Below are positions 8,060-16,680 of a stretch of DNA of 64,000 bases, piece after piece (position 1 is the first letter of the stretch; each line of letters opens with the position of its first letter). The DNA comes from Deltaproteobacteria bacterium Ga0077539. Its GTDB lineage: Bacteria; Myxococcota_A; Polyangia; Polyangiales; Ga0077539. Made by a program: the position numbers and the translations under genes. Location: positions 1 through 64,000 of the forward strand of contig LNEO01000197.1 of the NCBI GenBank assembly GCA_001465015.1, in the 5' to 3' direction. The notes beneath the pieces were generated by a model. It saw nothing but the letters and a program-made list of their open reading frames with translations, was not told the DNA's origin and made no database searches.

Positions 8060-9247
8060 ATGGACCTCGTGATGGCTGACAGTGTTGGCAACGCGCCGCA
8101 GGGCCGCAGATGGGTCGCGCTCACCGCGGGGATCGCGCTGCTTGTGATCGCGGTGTTCGTCGCCGCGAAGTCCGGGTCGTGCGCGCCGCAGCCGTCGGTG
8201 AGCGCGAGCGGACACACGCACACGAATTCGAGTGGCGCTGGTGAGGGAGCGGACGATCAATCGCGGCCGACCGCCCTATCGCAAGCGGACGCGTCGGCGA
8301 GCGCGGCCGAGAGCGACGCGTCGCGACGGAGGGGGCAGGGCGAAGTGCTGGCGCGCGCCGAGTGGGGACGCGACGCCGGGCAGGTGGGACGGACGCGACC
8401 GGACGAGGCAAACCCCGAGGCGCCGATGGCGTTCGTGGTGCAGCCCGACGGAACGGTGATCGTCCTCGATCAAGTCAACCGACGGCTGCAGCGCTTCGCG
8501 CGAGATGGGAGTCTGCTCGCGCCGATCGCGCTGTCGCTTCGCGCGCCGCAAGACCTGGTGCTCGGCCCCAATGGTTCTCTCGTCGTGACCGATCGACTGC
8601 TCGACGAGCGCGTTGCGGTGCTCGACGCAGACGGTCGAGAGCGCGGCCGCATTCCCATCGTCGGTTCGGGGATCGAGCATGCGGGAAACGTCACGAGCAC
8701 GATCGTGGACCGCGACGAGATCTTGCTCGAGCGGCAACACACGCGGCTCGTTCGCGCGGGGCGCACTGACGGAACTCCGCTCGTCGGCGACGCTGGCGCG
8801 CGCGACACCGTTCCCGGCCGTCCGACGCGCGACGGGACCGCGTTTCTTCGCGCAGGAATCACAGAGACAGAGGCAGGCCGCGTGTACGTGACGCGCCTCG
8901 CGCGCCCGTCGGAGGACCACGTCTACACGAGGGAGCTGCGTGTGCCGATGCAAGCGGTGCAGATCCTCCTGCTCGACTCCGACCGCGCAGGAACGATCTA
9001 CCTCGCCGTCGCCGGCCCCGATCGCACGCCGGTCGGGCAGGACGCCGCGATCGACGCCCCGCACAGGCTCGTGCTCGTTTGCCTCGAGGGCTCGCGCGGC
9101 GCCGTGCTCGGGCAGGTTGCGATCCGCGCCAATCAAGGGGCAGAAGAGACGTTTCGAGAGTTCTTCGTGCCGGACGAAGGCGGCGCGGTGTACGCGGCGC
9201 GCAGCGAGCGTGGCGTCGAGTATCAGCGCTACGACTGCCGGCCGTAG
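8060..9247 (+). CDS. Membrane-anchored NHL-repeat-like protein
   Basis: A 395-residue protein with one N-terminal membrane segment (about 17-39, ALTAGIALLVIAVFVAA), a low-complexity Ser/Ala/Asp-rich spacer, and a periplasmic part. The periplasmic part contains beta-propeller-like repeats such as VVQPDGTVIVLDQVNRRLQRF and LVLGPNGSLVVTDRLLDERV. These match NHL/SMP-30-type blades, usually involved in binding rather than catalysis; no active-site set is evident. The start is the ATG at 8060, with GGAAG five bases upstream; the frame is also open to 7976. The next gene begins 37 bp downstream in the same direction, so co-transcription is likely. Confidence 0.75.
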   Translation: MDLVMADSVGNAPQGRRWVALTAGIALLVIAVFVAAKSGSCAPQPSVSASGHTHTNSSGAGEGADDQSRPTALSQADASASAAESDASRRRGQGEVLARAEWGRDAGQVGRTRPDEANPEAPMAFVVQPDGTVIVLDQVNRRLQRFARDGSLLAPIALSLRAPQDLVLGPNGSLVVTDRLLDERVAVLDADGRERGRIPIVGSGIEHAGNVTSTIVDRDEILLERQHTRLVRAGRTDGTPLVGDAGARDTVPGRPTRDGTAFLRAGITETEAGRVYVTRLARPSEDHVYTRELRVPMQAVQILLLDSDRAGTIYLAVAGPDRTPVGQDAAIDAPHRLVLVCLEGSRGAVLGQVAIRANQGAEETFREFFVPDEGGAVYAARSERGVEYQRYDCRP

Positions 9248-9284
9248 CGAGATCGCGGCTGCGCATCGATGCTACGATGTCGCA

Positions 9285-11420
9285 ATGATCGATGCGCGCT
9301 CCAGGCGCTGGGGGCTCTTGATTTCATGGGTGCTCACGGGGTGCGTCGCGAGCGCGCAACGCTCGAGCTCGACCGCGACCGCGACGTTGACGCAGGTCGA
9401 TCGAGACGTGGCCGCGTGCCGCGCGAGCCCGACCCGCTGCCGCCAGCTCGCCGCGACGTACATCGCCGAGGATCGCGGCGGCGCTGACGCCGCGAGGCGC
9501 GCGAGCGACCTCGGCGCGGCGCTGCGCGTGAGCACGGCGGGCTGCGACTTGCGCGACGCTCCGAGCTGTCTTTACGCCTCGCTGGTGCTGAGAGAGCGCG
9601 CCGAGCTGCCGGCGGCGCTCCGCATGGCCGAGCGCGGCTGCTCGCTCGACCACGGACCGTCGTGCACAGAGTTGTCGGCGATTCGCGGCGCAGAGGGGCC
9701 GCTCTTCGATCGCGAAATCGCGCTTCGAACGTCGAGGCGGGCGTGCGATCTCGGCTCAGCCGTCGGCTGCTCGAACCACGCGATCGCGCTGCGGCAGTTT
9801 CGCGGGCCCTTCGACCCAGCGCGGCGAGAGATGGCGCGGTTTCTTCGCCTCGGGTGCGCCGACGACAACGCGATGGGTTGCGTCTTGCTCGGGCGCGCGA
9901 TGGTGGCGGGCGAAGACGGAATCGACCGCGACGCGGCTCGGGCGGGCGCGCTGTTTCGTTCGGCGTGTGAGCGTCGCCCGCCGCTCGGATGCTTCGAGTT
10001 CGGGCAGCTCGCGCTGCGAGACGGAGGCGGGAGCGCCGAGTCTCGCGAGTCCGCGGCGACCGCCTTCGCGCACGCCTGCGAGGGCCGCGAAGTGCAAGGG
10101 TGCGTCGCGCTCTACGAGATCGTTCGAACCGAGAATCACCCGGACACCCCGCGGCGCATGGCGCTGGTGCTGGGACGCGCCTGCGAGCTGCAGCACGGTC
10201 CGTCGTGCGTCGTTCTCGCGGTGCTGCATCTTCGCGGGACGGGCGTCGTTCAGGACGTCGAGCGCGCCGCGCCGATCTTGCATCGCGCGTGCGAGGCTGG
10301 CTCGGCGGTCGCGTGCGCGGAGCTGTCGCGCTTCTACGCAGAGCTCGCGCGGCCCGACGGACGGCGGGCGGCGGACTACGGCGACCGCGGCTGCGCGCTC
10401 AACAGCGAGGCCGCTTGTTCGCTCGCGGTTCGGGCGCGGCTTCGCTTTCCGACCGCTGGCGGACGAAGCGACGCGCTCGCCTTCGCGAGTCGGGTCTGCG
10501 ATGGAACGCAGCGCGCTCTCTGCCCCGCGGTGGTCAACACGATCGTACACGAGGGAGTCGCGACGCAAGACGAGCTCGTCACGCGCGACGTTCTCCCGCT
10601 GCTCGACCAAGCGTGCCAGCGCGGCGCCAACGGGTCCTGCGTCGCGTCGGCCAACCTGCGCATGACGGGGCTGTTCGGGATCCCGGCGGAGATTCCTCGG
10701 GCGGTCGGCGAGCTCATCCGCGTGTGCCAGACTTCGGGCGAAGACTCGGCGCTCGCCTGCGATTTGGCCGCTGGATTCACTCGCGCCGGCGTCGGCACCG
10801 AGCGCGACCTGGTGCGCGCGGCGGCCCGCGCGAGGACCGCTTGCGAGCGCGGACACGGATCGAGCTGCGGGATGCTCGCGTTCATGACCGCTCGCGCCGA
10901 AGGCGTCGAAGCGAACCTCGCCGAGGCCGCGCGACTGAGCCAGCGCGAGTGCGACGGGCGTCCGTTTTGCGCGCGCTCGCTCGATGACAGGCCGCGGCTC
11001 GCGTCGCTGTGCCGCGCCGCGCCGGAGATCGCAGTGGGCGGCGCCGCCGAGGGCGAGACCCGCGGAGACGACCTGACTCGCGCCTCGTGCGGCTCGCTCG
11101 CGCGGAGCCCCGAGCAGGTGTTTCGACTGCTCGTGCGCCGCCGCGAGTCGCTTCGCGTCGAGGTGCAGCGCACGAGCGCGGGATACGACCCTGTCGTTCA
11201 CGTTCGTCGGACGTGCGCCGATGAGCGCAGCGAGATCGCGTGCAACGACGACCCGCTCGCCGGTCTCAACGAGCGCTCGCGTGTCGAGCGCGTGTTCGAG
11301 CCGGGGACCTACTGGATCTTCGTCGACGGCTTCGGCGCGACGAACACGGGCCGATTTCGGCTCACCGTCTCGACGACGACCGCATCCCAGGGCGGCGTTG
11401 TCGCGGGTCCGCGCGCGTAG
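9285..11420 (+). CDS. Cys-rich Sel1/HcpA-like repeat lipoprotein with C-terminal PPC-like domain
   Basis: A 711-residue lipoprotein (signal plus VLTGC). Most of it is helical Sel1-type repeats carrying a regular Cys pair, for example RACDLGSAVGC, SACERRPPLGC, RACELQHGPSC and RACEAGSAVAC. This is the pattern of Helicobacter Hcp proteins, whose repeats are each closed by a disulfide. The last ~80 residues (RTCADERSE... EPGTYWIFVDGF) resemble a bacterial pre-peptidase C-terminal (PPC) beta domain. It is probably an envelope protein-interaction scaffold; the partner is unknown. The start is the ATG at 9285 that begins the signal sequence. The frame is open further upstream only within the NHL gene. 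Confidence 0.8.
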   Translation: MIDARSRRWGLLISWVLTGCVASAQRSSSTATATLTQVDRDVAACRASPTRCRQLAATYIAEDRGGADAARRASDLGAALRVSTAGCDLRDAPSCLYASLVLRERAELPAALRMAERGCSLDHGPSCTELSAIRGAEGPLFDREIALRTSRRACDLGSAVGCSNHAIALRQFRGPFDPARREMARFLRLGCADDNAMGCVLLGRAMVAGEDGIDRDAARAGALFRSACERRPPLGCFEFGQLALRDGGGSAESRESAATAFAHACEGREVQGCVALYEIVRTENHPDTPRRMALVLGRACELQHGPSCVVLAVLHLRGTGVVQDVERAAPILHRACEAGSAVACAELSRFYAELARPDGRRAADYGDRGCALNSEAACSLAVRARLRFPTAGGRSDALAFASRVCDGTQRALCPAVVNTIVHEGVATQDELVTRDVLPLLDQACQRGANGSCVASANLRMTGLFGIPAEIPRAVGELIRVCQTSGEDSALACDLAAGFTRAGVGTERDLVRAAARARTACERGHGSSCGMLAFMTARAEGVEANLAEAARLSQRECDGRPFCARSLDDRPRLASLCRAAPEIAVGGAAEGETRGDDLTRASCGSLARSPEQVFRLLVRRRESLRVEVQRTSAGYDPVVHVRRTCADERSEIACNDDPLAGLNERSRVERVFEPGTYWIFVDGFGATNTGRFRLTVSTTTASQGGVVAGPRA

Positions 11421-11521
11421 CTTCGCGCGGTCCGAGTCGTCTTCGCGGCGTTAATTCTCGCGAGTTCGGGGGACGGCGCGTGACACAAGAGCCTTCGCCG
11501 TGCTACGGCGCGCCGCCTTCA

Positions 11522-13348
11522 ATGCACCCGCAGGACAAGCTTCGTAACATCGCGATCGTGGCCCACGTCGACCACGGCAAGACAACGCTCGTGGACATGA
11601 TGCTCCGCCAGGCGGGGACGTTTCGTGACAACGAATCGGTGCCCGACCGCGTGATGGACTCGAACGATCTCGAGCGCGAGCGAGGGATCACGATCCTCGC
11701 GAAGAACACCTCGGTCCGCTGGGGCGAGTACAAGCTCAACATCGTCGACACCCCAGGCCACGCGGACTTCGGCGGCGAGGTCGAGCGCACCCTGATGATG
11801 GCCGACGCGGCGCTGCTGCTCGTCGACGCCGCGGAGGGGCCGCTTCCGCAGACCCGCTTCGTGCTGCGCAAGGCCCTCGAGAAGGGCTTCAAGGTCATCG
11901 TGGTGATCAACAAGATCGACCGCGCCGACGCGAGACCCGAGGACGTCGTGACCGAGGTGTTCGACCTGTTCTGCGACCTCGGCGCGACCGACGAGCAGGC
12001 GGATTTTCCGGTGCTGTACGCGATCGGCAAGCTGGGCATCGCGCGCACGAAGCTCGAGGACACCAACACCGATCTTCGACCGTTGTTCGAGAAGATCGTC
12101 GAGTACGTTCCTGCGCCCAAGGGCGATCAGAGCGGGCCGCTCCAGGTGCTCGTCACGTCGGTGGACCACGATGATTACGTGGGTCGCCTCGGCATCGGCC
12201 GCGTCGTGCGCGGGACGATCCGCGAGGGCGACAAGGTCAAGCTCATCGGCGCCGAGCGCACCGAGGACTCCAAGGTCGTCACGCTGCTCTCCTTCGAGGG
12301 CCTCGCGCGAAAGCGCGCGCAGTCCCTCGGCGCTGGCGAGTCCCTCGCGATCGCCGGAATGGAGAACGTCTCGATCGGCGACACGATCTCGGACCCGACC
12401 GTCGTCGAGGTGCTGCCGCGCATCTCGGTCGACGAGCCGACGATCAAGATGCGGTTCGGCGTCAACACCTCGCCGTTCGCCGGGCGCGAGGGCAAGTTCG
12501 TCACCTCGCGACAGGTGCGCGAGCGCTTGCACCGCGCGGTGCTGCGCAACCCGGCGCTTCGCGTGGAGGACACTGAGTCGGCCGATCAGTTTCTCGTGTA
12601 CGGACGCGGTGAGCTCGCCCTGGCGATCCTCGCCGAGACCATGCGCCGCGAGATGTACGAGCTTTCGCTGGGCAACCCCGAGGTCGTGACGCGCGAGGTC
12701 GACGGACAGCTCTGCGAGCCCGTCGAGCTGGTCGTCTGCGATCTTCCAGAGTCGTACGTGGGCGTGATCACGCAGCGCCTCGGCGAGCGCCGCGGCGTGA
12801 TGGTCAACCAGAGCAACCCCGGCCACGGGCGCGTGCGCGTGGAGTACGAGGTTCCTTCGCGCGGCTTGATCGGCTTTCGCGGCGAGTTCTTGACGGCGAC
12901 GCGCGGGCTCGGCCTGCTCAACACACAATTTCATGGCTGGCAGCCGTGGGGCGGCCCGATGCTGCGCCGCGCGAACGGGGCGATCGTCTCCGATCGCATG
13001 GGCGAGGCGACGCCGTACGCGCTCTTTCACCTTCAGCCGCGCGGCGAGTTCTTCATCACTCCGGGCGTCCCTGTGTACGAAGGCATGATCGTCGGCGAGC
13101 ACAACCGCCCCAACGACACCGACGTCAACGTCATCCGCGAGAAGAAGCTCAGCAACGTCCGCAACCACGGCAAAGACGAGAACACGATCCTGCACTCGCC
13201 CAAGCTCCTCACGATCGAGACGGCGATGGAGTGGATCGATCAGGACGAGCTCGTCGAGGTCACCCCCAACTCCGTGCGCGTTCGCAAGAAGATCTTGCAG
13301 TGCAACCTGCGTCCCAAGCGCGACGTGGGTGGCGACGACGACGAGTGA
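11522..13348 (+). CDS. typA: Ribosome-associated GTPase TypA/BipA
   Basis: A 608-residue translational GTPase of the EF-G superfamily, which binds the ribosome and helps 50S assembly and stress adaptation. The G domain has AHVDHGKTT (G1, about 14-22), ERGITI (G2), DTPGHADFGGEVER (G3), NKIDR (G4), then beta-barrel domain II. The C-terminal TypA region carries GRGELALAILAETMRREMYELS and SRGLIGFRGEF, both diagnostic. Length is standard. The ATG at 11522 gives the family N-terminus HPQDKLRNIAIVAHVDHGK; the upstream open frame belongs to the lipoprotein gene. A hairpin at 13356-13375 may end the transcript. Confidence 0.96.
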   Translation: MHPQDKLRNIAIVAHVDHGKTTLVDMMLRQAGTFRDNESVPDRVMDSNDLERERGITILAKNTSVRWGEYKLNIVDTPGHADFGGEVERTLMMADAALLLVDAAEGPLPQTRFVLRKALEKGFKVIVVINKIDRADARPEDVVTEVFDLFCDLGATDEQADFPVLYAIGKLGIARTKLEDTNTDLRPLFEKIVEYVPAPKGDQSGPLQVLVTSVDHDDYVGRLGIGRVVRGTIREGDKVKLIGAERTEDSKVVTLLSFEGLARKRAQSLGAGESLAIAGMENVSIGDTISDPTVVEVLPRISVDEPTIKMRFGVNTSPFAGREGKFVTSRQVRERLHRAVLRNPALRVEDTESADQFLVYGRGELALAILAETMRREMYELSLGNPEVVTREVDGQLCEPVELVVCDLPESYVGVITQRLGERRGVMVNQSNPGHGRVRVEYEVPSRGLIGFRGEFLTATRGLGLLNTQFHGWQPWGGPMLRRANGAIVSDRMGEATPYALFHLQPRGEFFITPGVPVYEGMIVGEHNRPNDTDVNVIREKKLSNVRNHGKDENTILHSPKLLTIETAMEWIDQDELVEVTPNSVRVRKKILQCNLRPKRDVGGDDDE

Positions 13349-13355
13349 GCCCATC

Positions 13356-13375
13356 ACGGACGCTCTGCCGTCCGT
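13356..13375 (+). terminator. Hairpin downstream of typA
   Basis: ACGGACG (13356-13362), loop CTCTGC, CGTCCGT (13369-13375) is a perfect 7-bp stem beginning 8 nt after the typA stop codon. No T-tract follows, so termination may be weak or Rho-assisted. Confidence 0.45.
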
Positions 13376-13513
13376 TGACGACGCACGCTGAGGTTGTCCG
13401 GAGAATCTCCAGGAGAGTCCTCGCGGCGTTTGGTGATTGCAGCGACGCCATGGGTTGGCGAAACGCCCGCTGAAGCACTTGACCGAGCGACCCTCCCGTC
13501 GCTCGAGCCGCCA

Positions 13514-14068
13514 TCACATGCCGGGGCGGAGATCCATCTCGGTGATGTTGAGCACCGCGCTCGCGCGCTCACCCTGGCGGTAGCTGCCGACCCAGACGTC
13601 GTACTGTCCGGCCTGCGCGCCGAGGATGGTCACCGTCGGGTTTTGGTTGCCGTACGAGTCGTCGTTGCAGTGCCACTGACCGTCGGACGAGTTGATGACG
13701 AGCGTCGTGTCCGTGCTGCCCGCCACGTAGAACCGAAGCATGTTGGTCGGCCCCGCAAAGCGAATGATGTAGTCCGGCGTCCGGGTGACCCAGCCCACGC
13801 ATCCGCCCGGGAGCCCCATGTGGCGCGCGTTGTACGCGCCGCCCGAGACGACGTTGACGCGGACGGGGTCTGGCTGAAAGCCCGGGCCCATGGTCACGTA
13901 GCCGTAGTTGGCCTGGTTGCCGCCGATTTGCAGCAGCTGCGCATAGCCATAGCCGCCGCCGACCACCGTGCCGCCACCGTAGTAGCCGGGCGAAGTGCGG
14001 ATGATGCAGCCACTCAACAGCGCGGGGCCGACCATCAGGGCGGCGACCATCTTCCTCCACGAACTCAT
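13514..14068 (-). CDS. Hypothetical lipoprotein
   Basis: A 184-residue protein with a signal peptide and lipobox (LLSG-C21), a Gly/Tyr-rich stretch (GYYGGGTVVGGGYGYAQ), and a beta-rich C-terminal region. That region has features resembling pre-peptidase/PPC-like domains: YIIRFAGPTNMLRFYV, WHCNDDSYGNQNPTVTI and GQYDVWVGSY. It has no catalytic motif I recognise. The WHCNDDS...NPTV arrangement recurs in myxobacterial secreted proteins, so an envelope role is likely but unspecified. It is convergent with typA. The upstream gene in the same direction ends 183 bp away, so it probably has its own promoter. Confidence 0.7.
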   Translation of the reverse strand: MSSWRKMVAALMVGPALLSGCIIRTSPGYYGGGTVVGGGYGYAQLLQIGGNQANYGYVTMGPGFQPDPVRVNVVSGGAYNARHMGLPGGCVGWVTRTPDYIIRFAGPTNMLRFYVAGSTDTTLVINSSDGQWHCNDDSYGNQNPTVTILGAQAGQYDVWVGSYRQGERASAVLNITEMDLRPGM

Positions 14069-14251
14069 CTATCGACCTCTGTGCTCCGAATGAATTTGAA
14101 CTCGGACTCGACGCATACCGCCAGCCGGACCGTCATACGAACGAAGGCGTCCAAACCTTCGCTGGCGGCGCGATTCTTCGCGGCGCAGTAGACACCCAAG
14201 CCACGGGCAATCCACGGCCGTTCGCCAAGAAAACGCCGACCCGCTCGACGA

Positions 14252-15592
14252 TCACGGCGGGCACTCGACCAGCGGGAGGCGGTGAAGCGCGAGCCCGCGT
14301 GGCCCGCGCGTCACGACCCCGATCGCGCCTCTTCCGACAGAGACGACGGGTTGCTCGGCGACGCCCTCGTGTCCGCGGATGCGAATGCGGGGTCCGAGCG
14401 ATCGATCGTCGAGCGTCCGAGACTCGACGAGCACGGACTGATCGAGCTCTCCGGCCGAGCGCTGAACGGCGAGCGCGATCGTCTCGTCGTCGATCGCTGC
14501 GATGGACGGTGCTCGGAGCGTCGCCGAAGGGTCTTCGAGCGCGACAGGCTCGAAATCGCTGGTCAATCTTCGGGCGAAGTGCGCGAGACGCGAGCCCGAT
14601 GTTCCGTGCGACCACTGCTCCCATCCGAGCGTCACGCCGCGAGAGGTTGCGGCGAGCGCCGCGCGTGGCGCCTGGTCGCCGAGCCCGTGCGGCGCCGAGA
14701 CGATTCGCGCCGCGCCCGTGAGTCGTTGCCCTTCGTCATCGATACGAACTCCTTCGATGGCGAACGTCGACGACCGGAGTGTGCTCCACGTGATGACGAG
14801 CCCCGACTGCAGCGGCGCGATGCTCACGTCGCTGATGCGAGTGGTCCGCTCGACGAGCTCGGTGGGAGGCGAGAGCTGTTGACCCCACGCGCCGAGTCGC
14901 AGCGCGAGCACTTGATGTCTCCGCGGCTCGAGCTCTGCAGTGAACGCGAGCACAAGGCCGCTGCCCGCGCGCGCCACGGCTGGGTAGCGATCGTGTCGAT
15001 CGCGGGACGTGAGCCTTCGCGCGCGTCCGACGAGCGCTCCCCGCGCGTCGATCCGTTGCAGCCACAGCTCGTCGAAGCGCGAGGCGCTCGAAGAGGAGAA
15101 GAGCATCCACTGCTCGCCGTTCCACAAGACGTGCGGGTGGCGACCGCGATAGCCGCGCTCGGTGACCCTCACTGGCGTGTCGATTCTGCGGCCGTTTTCT
15201 GCGACGGACACGAAGAACACCGAGTCTTCGCCGTCGACGCGCTCGGTCCAAGCGACGCCCCACGACGCGCCAGAAAACGCGACAGATACCCCGCCGCGCT
15301 CGGTCGGCGTCGCCGAGAGGTCCACGGGAGGAAGCGCGTGCGTAACGCATCGTCGCGCGCGGGCGCCCGTCGCCCCGTCGCCGTCCGCGCGCGCCTCGAC
15401 TCGAGCGTCGCCGCCGCCGTCCGACCGGTCCAGCGCCGCTGCGTCCTGGATCGAGCGGGCGTCGAGGCCGCCGTCGCTTTGCTCGATCACGTCGTCGTCG
15501 TCGGGCGGAGACCAGGGCGCGGCGGGCTGGTAACGCTTGCAGCACACAAAAACAAGTGACGCGATCGTGGCAGCGAGCGAGCGCACCTTCAC
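14252..15592 (-). CDS. Hypothetical secreted lipoprotein, beta-propeller-like
   Basis: A 446-residue protein with a short hydrophobic N-terminus ending in VFVCC (probable lipoprotein signal). An Asp/Gly/Ala-rich spacer (about 30-85) leads to a repetitive beta-strand body with Trp-containing blades: GASWGVAWTERVDG, VLWNGEQWMLF, LVLAFTAELEPRRH, VTLGWEQWSHG. This looks like a beta-propeller of the type found in many myxobacterial surface proteins; no enzyme motif is seen. The start is a GTG whose first bases overlap the stop of the YihY-family gene as GTGA, so translation is probably coupled to that gene. Confidence 0.72.
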   Translation of the reverse strand: MKVRSLAATIASLVFVCCKRYQPAAPWSPPDDDDVIEQSDGGLDARSIQDAAALDRSDGGGDARVEARADGDGATGARARRCVTHALPPVDLSATPTERGGVSVAFSGASWGVAWTERVDGEDSVFFVSVAENGRRIDTPVRVTERGYRGRHPHVLWNGEQWMLFSSSSASRFDELWLQRIDARGALVGRARRLTSRDRHDRYPAVARAGSGLVLAFTAELEPRRHQVLALRLGAWGQQLSPPTELVERTTRISDVSIAPLQSGLVITWSTLRSSTFAIEGVRIDDEGQRLTGAARIVSAPHGLGDQAPRAALAATSRGVTLGWEQWSHGTSGSRLAHFARRLTSDFEPVALEDPSATLRAPSIAAIDDETIALAVQRSAGELDQSVLVESRTLDDRSLGPRIRIRGHEGVAEQPVVSVGRGAIGVVTRGPRGLALHRLPLVECPP

Positions 15593-16533
15593 GAGTCGCT
15601 CGTCCTGGTGCGCCGGGTGCGCGGTCGCCGCCGAGCGCTGCCGCTGCCCTTCGGGCGGCGGATCGGAAACCTCGGGTGAAGCGCAGCCTCGTGTTCGCGC
15701 CACCGCGCGTCGAGCACGAACGCGACGACCGCCCCGACCAGGAGTCCCAACGCGAGGAGCCAGAGCCAGAGCAGCGTGGCGAACATTCCGCCCGCGGCGC
15801 CCCAGGCGCCCATGGTGGGGGCGTAGGCGAGGTACACGCTGAGCAGGGCGGAGGCCGCGACGTTGACGAGGCCCGAGACCATTCCGCCGCTGATCGACGC
15901 GTACCAACGCGGTCGCTCGACGGTGGCGAGCGAGTAGGTGAGCGCGGCGACGAGGCCGAACACCGCGCCGACGACGGGCCAACGCAGCCACGAAAAGAGC
16001 GATTGCCACAGCTCGATCCGCGGGATGAACCGCGCGAACCACTGAAACACGCGCGGACCCACGCTCGCGCCCACCGCCGCGAGCGCCAGCGCGAGCACGA
16101 GGCCGAGCCCCAACGCGAGCGCGCTGAGCTTGCGCGAGATCCACGACTCGCGAAGGCGCCAACCGACGTGTCCGAGCGCGGTCGCGATCGCGCCCGTCGT
16201 CGAGCCGACGCTCCACAAGAGCACGATCAAGCTCGCGACGATCACGAGGGGGTTCGGGCCATCGGTGACGAGCCGGAGCTGCGACTCGAGCCACGGGCGA
16301 ACGGCGTCCGGCGTAAACGGAAGCACGTGCGCCCGAAAGCCCTCGCGCAGCGCCTCATCGGGCACGAGCGACAGCGCCGTCGTCGTGAGTCCCAGCAGCG
16401 GCCCGAGCGAGAACACCGCGTTGTACGCGATCTGCGCGGCCTGCACGTCGATCTCTGCGTTGATCGCTGCCGTGATCACGGCCGACAAGAACGTGCCGTG
16501 GTAGGCGTCGCGTCGGCGTTGTTCGACATCCAT
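15589..16533 (-). CDS. YihY/BrkB-family inner-membrane protein
   Basis: A 314-residue integral membrane protein with about six hydrophobic segments. The family's N-terminal helix is present (VQAAQIAYNAVFSLGPLLGL), as are the mid-protein segments (VIVASLIVLLWSVGS) and C-terminal pair. An Arg/Ser/Thr-rich basic tail ends it. The molecular function of the family is not settled; it was once called ribonuclease BN. The start is the ATG giving MDVEQRRRD, 14 residues before the first conserved helix. An upstream in-frame start at 16644 would push the gene to within 37 bp of the divergent addB start. It heads a two-gene unit with the propeller-like lipoprotein (4-nt overlap). Confidence 0.8.
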   Translation of the reverse strand: MDVEQRRRDAYHGTFLSAVITAAINAEIDVQAAQIAYNAVFSLGPLLGLTTTALSLVPDEALREGFRAHVLPFTPDAVRPWLESQLRLVTDGPNPLVIVASLIVLLWSVGSTTGAIATALGHVGWRLRESWISRKLSALALGLGLVLALALAAVGASVGPRVFQWFARFIPRIELWQSLFSWLRWPVVGAVFGLVAALTYSLATVERPRWYASISGGMVSGLVNVAASALLSVYLAYAPTMGAWGAAGGMFATLLWLWLLALGLLVGAVVAFVLDARWREHEAALHPRFPIRRPKGSGSARRRPRTRRTRTSDS

Positions 16534-16680
16534 GGCGTTCACAGTGCGCGGAGCAGTCTGGCCGCGCAGCATCGCAGGTGTAGAGCGAACGAGCCATTGA
16601 AGGGCAGCGTTCCGGCAAATCCGTGCCGGTAATTTGCGCGCCATCGACGGTCGGTGTCACGCGGGCGTGTGAGTCCAACG

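Noticed and set aside
8940..9284. Upstream extension of the Sel1/HcpA-like gene
   Set aside because: It lies inside the NHL gene in another frame. The lipoprotein signal begins at 9285.
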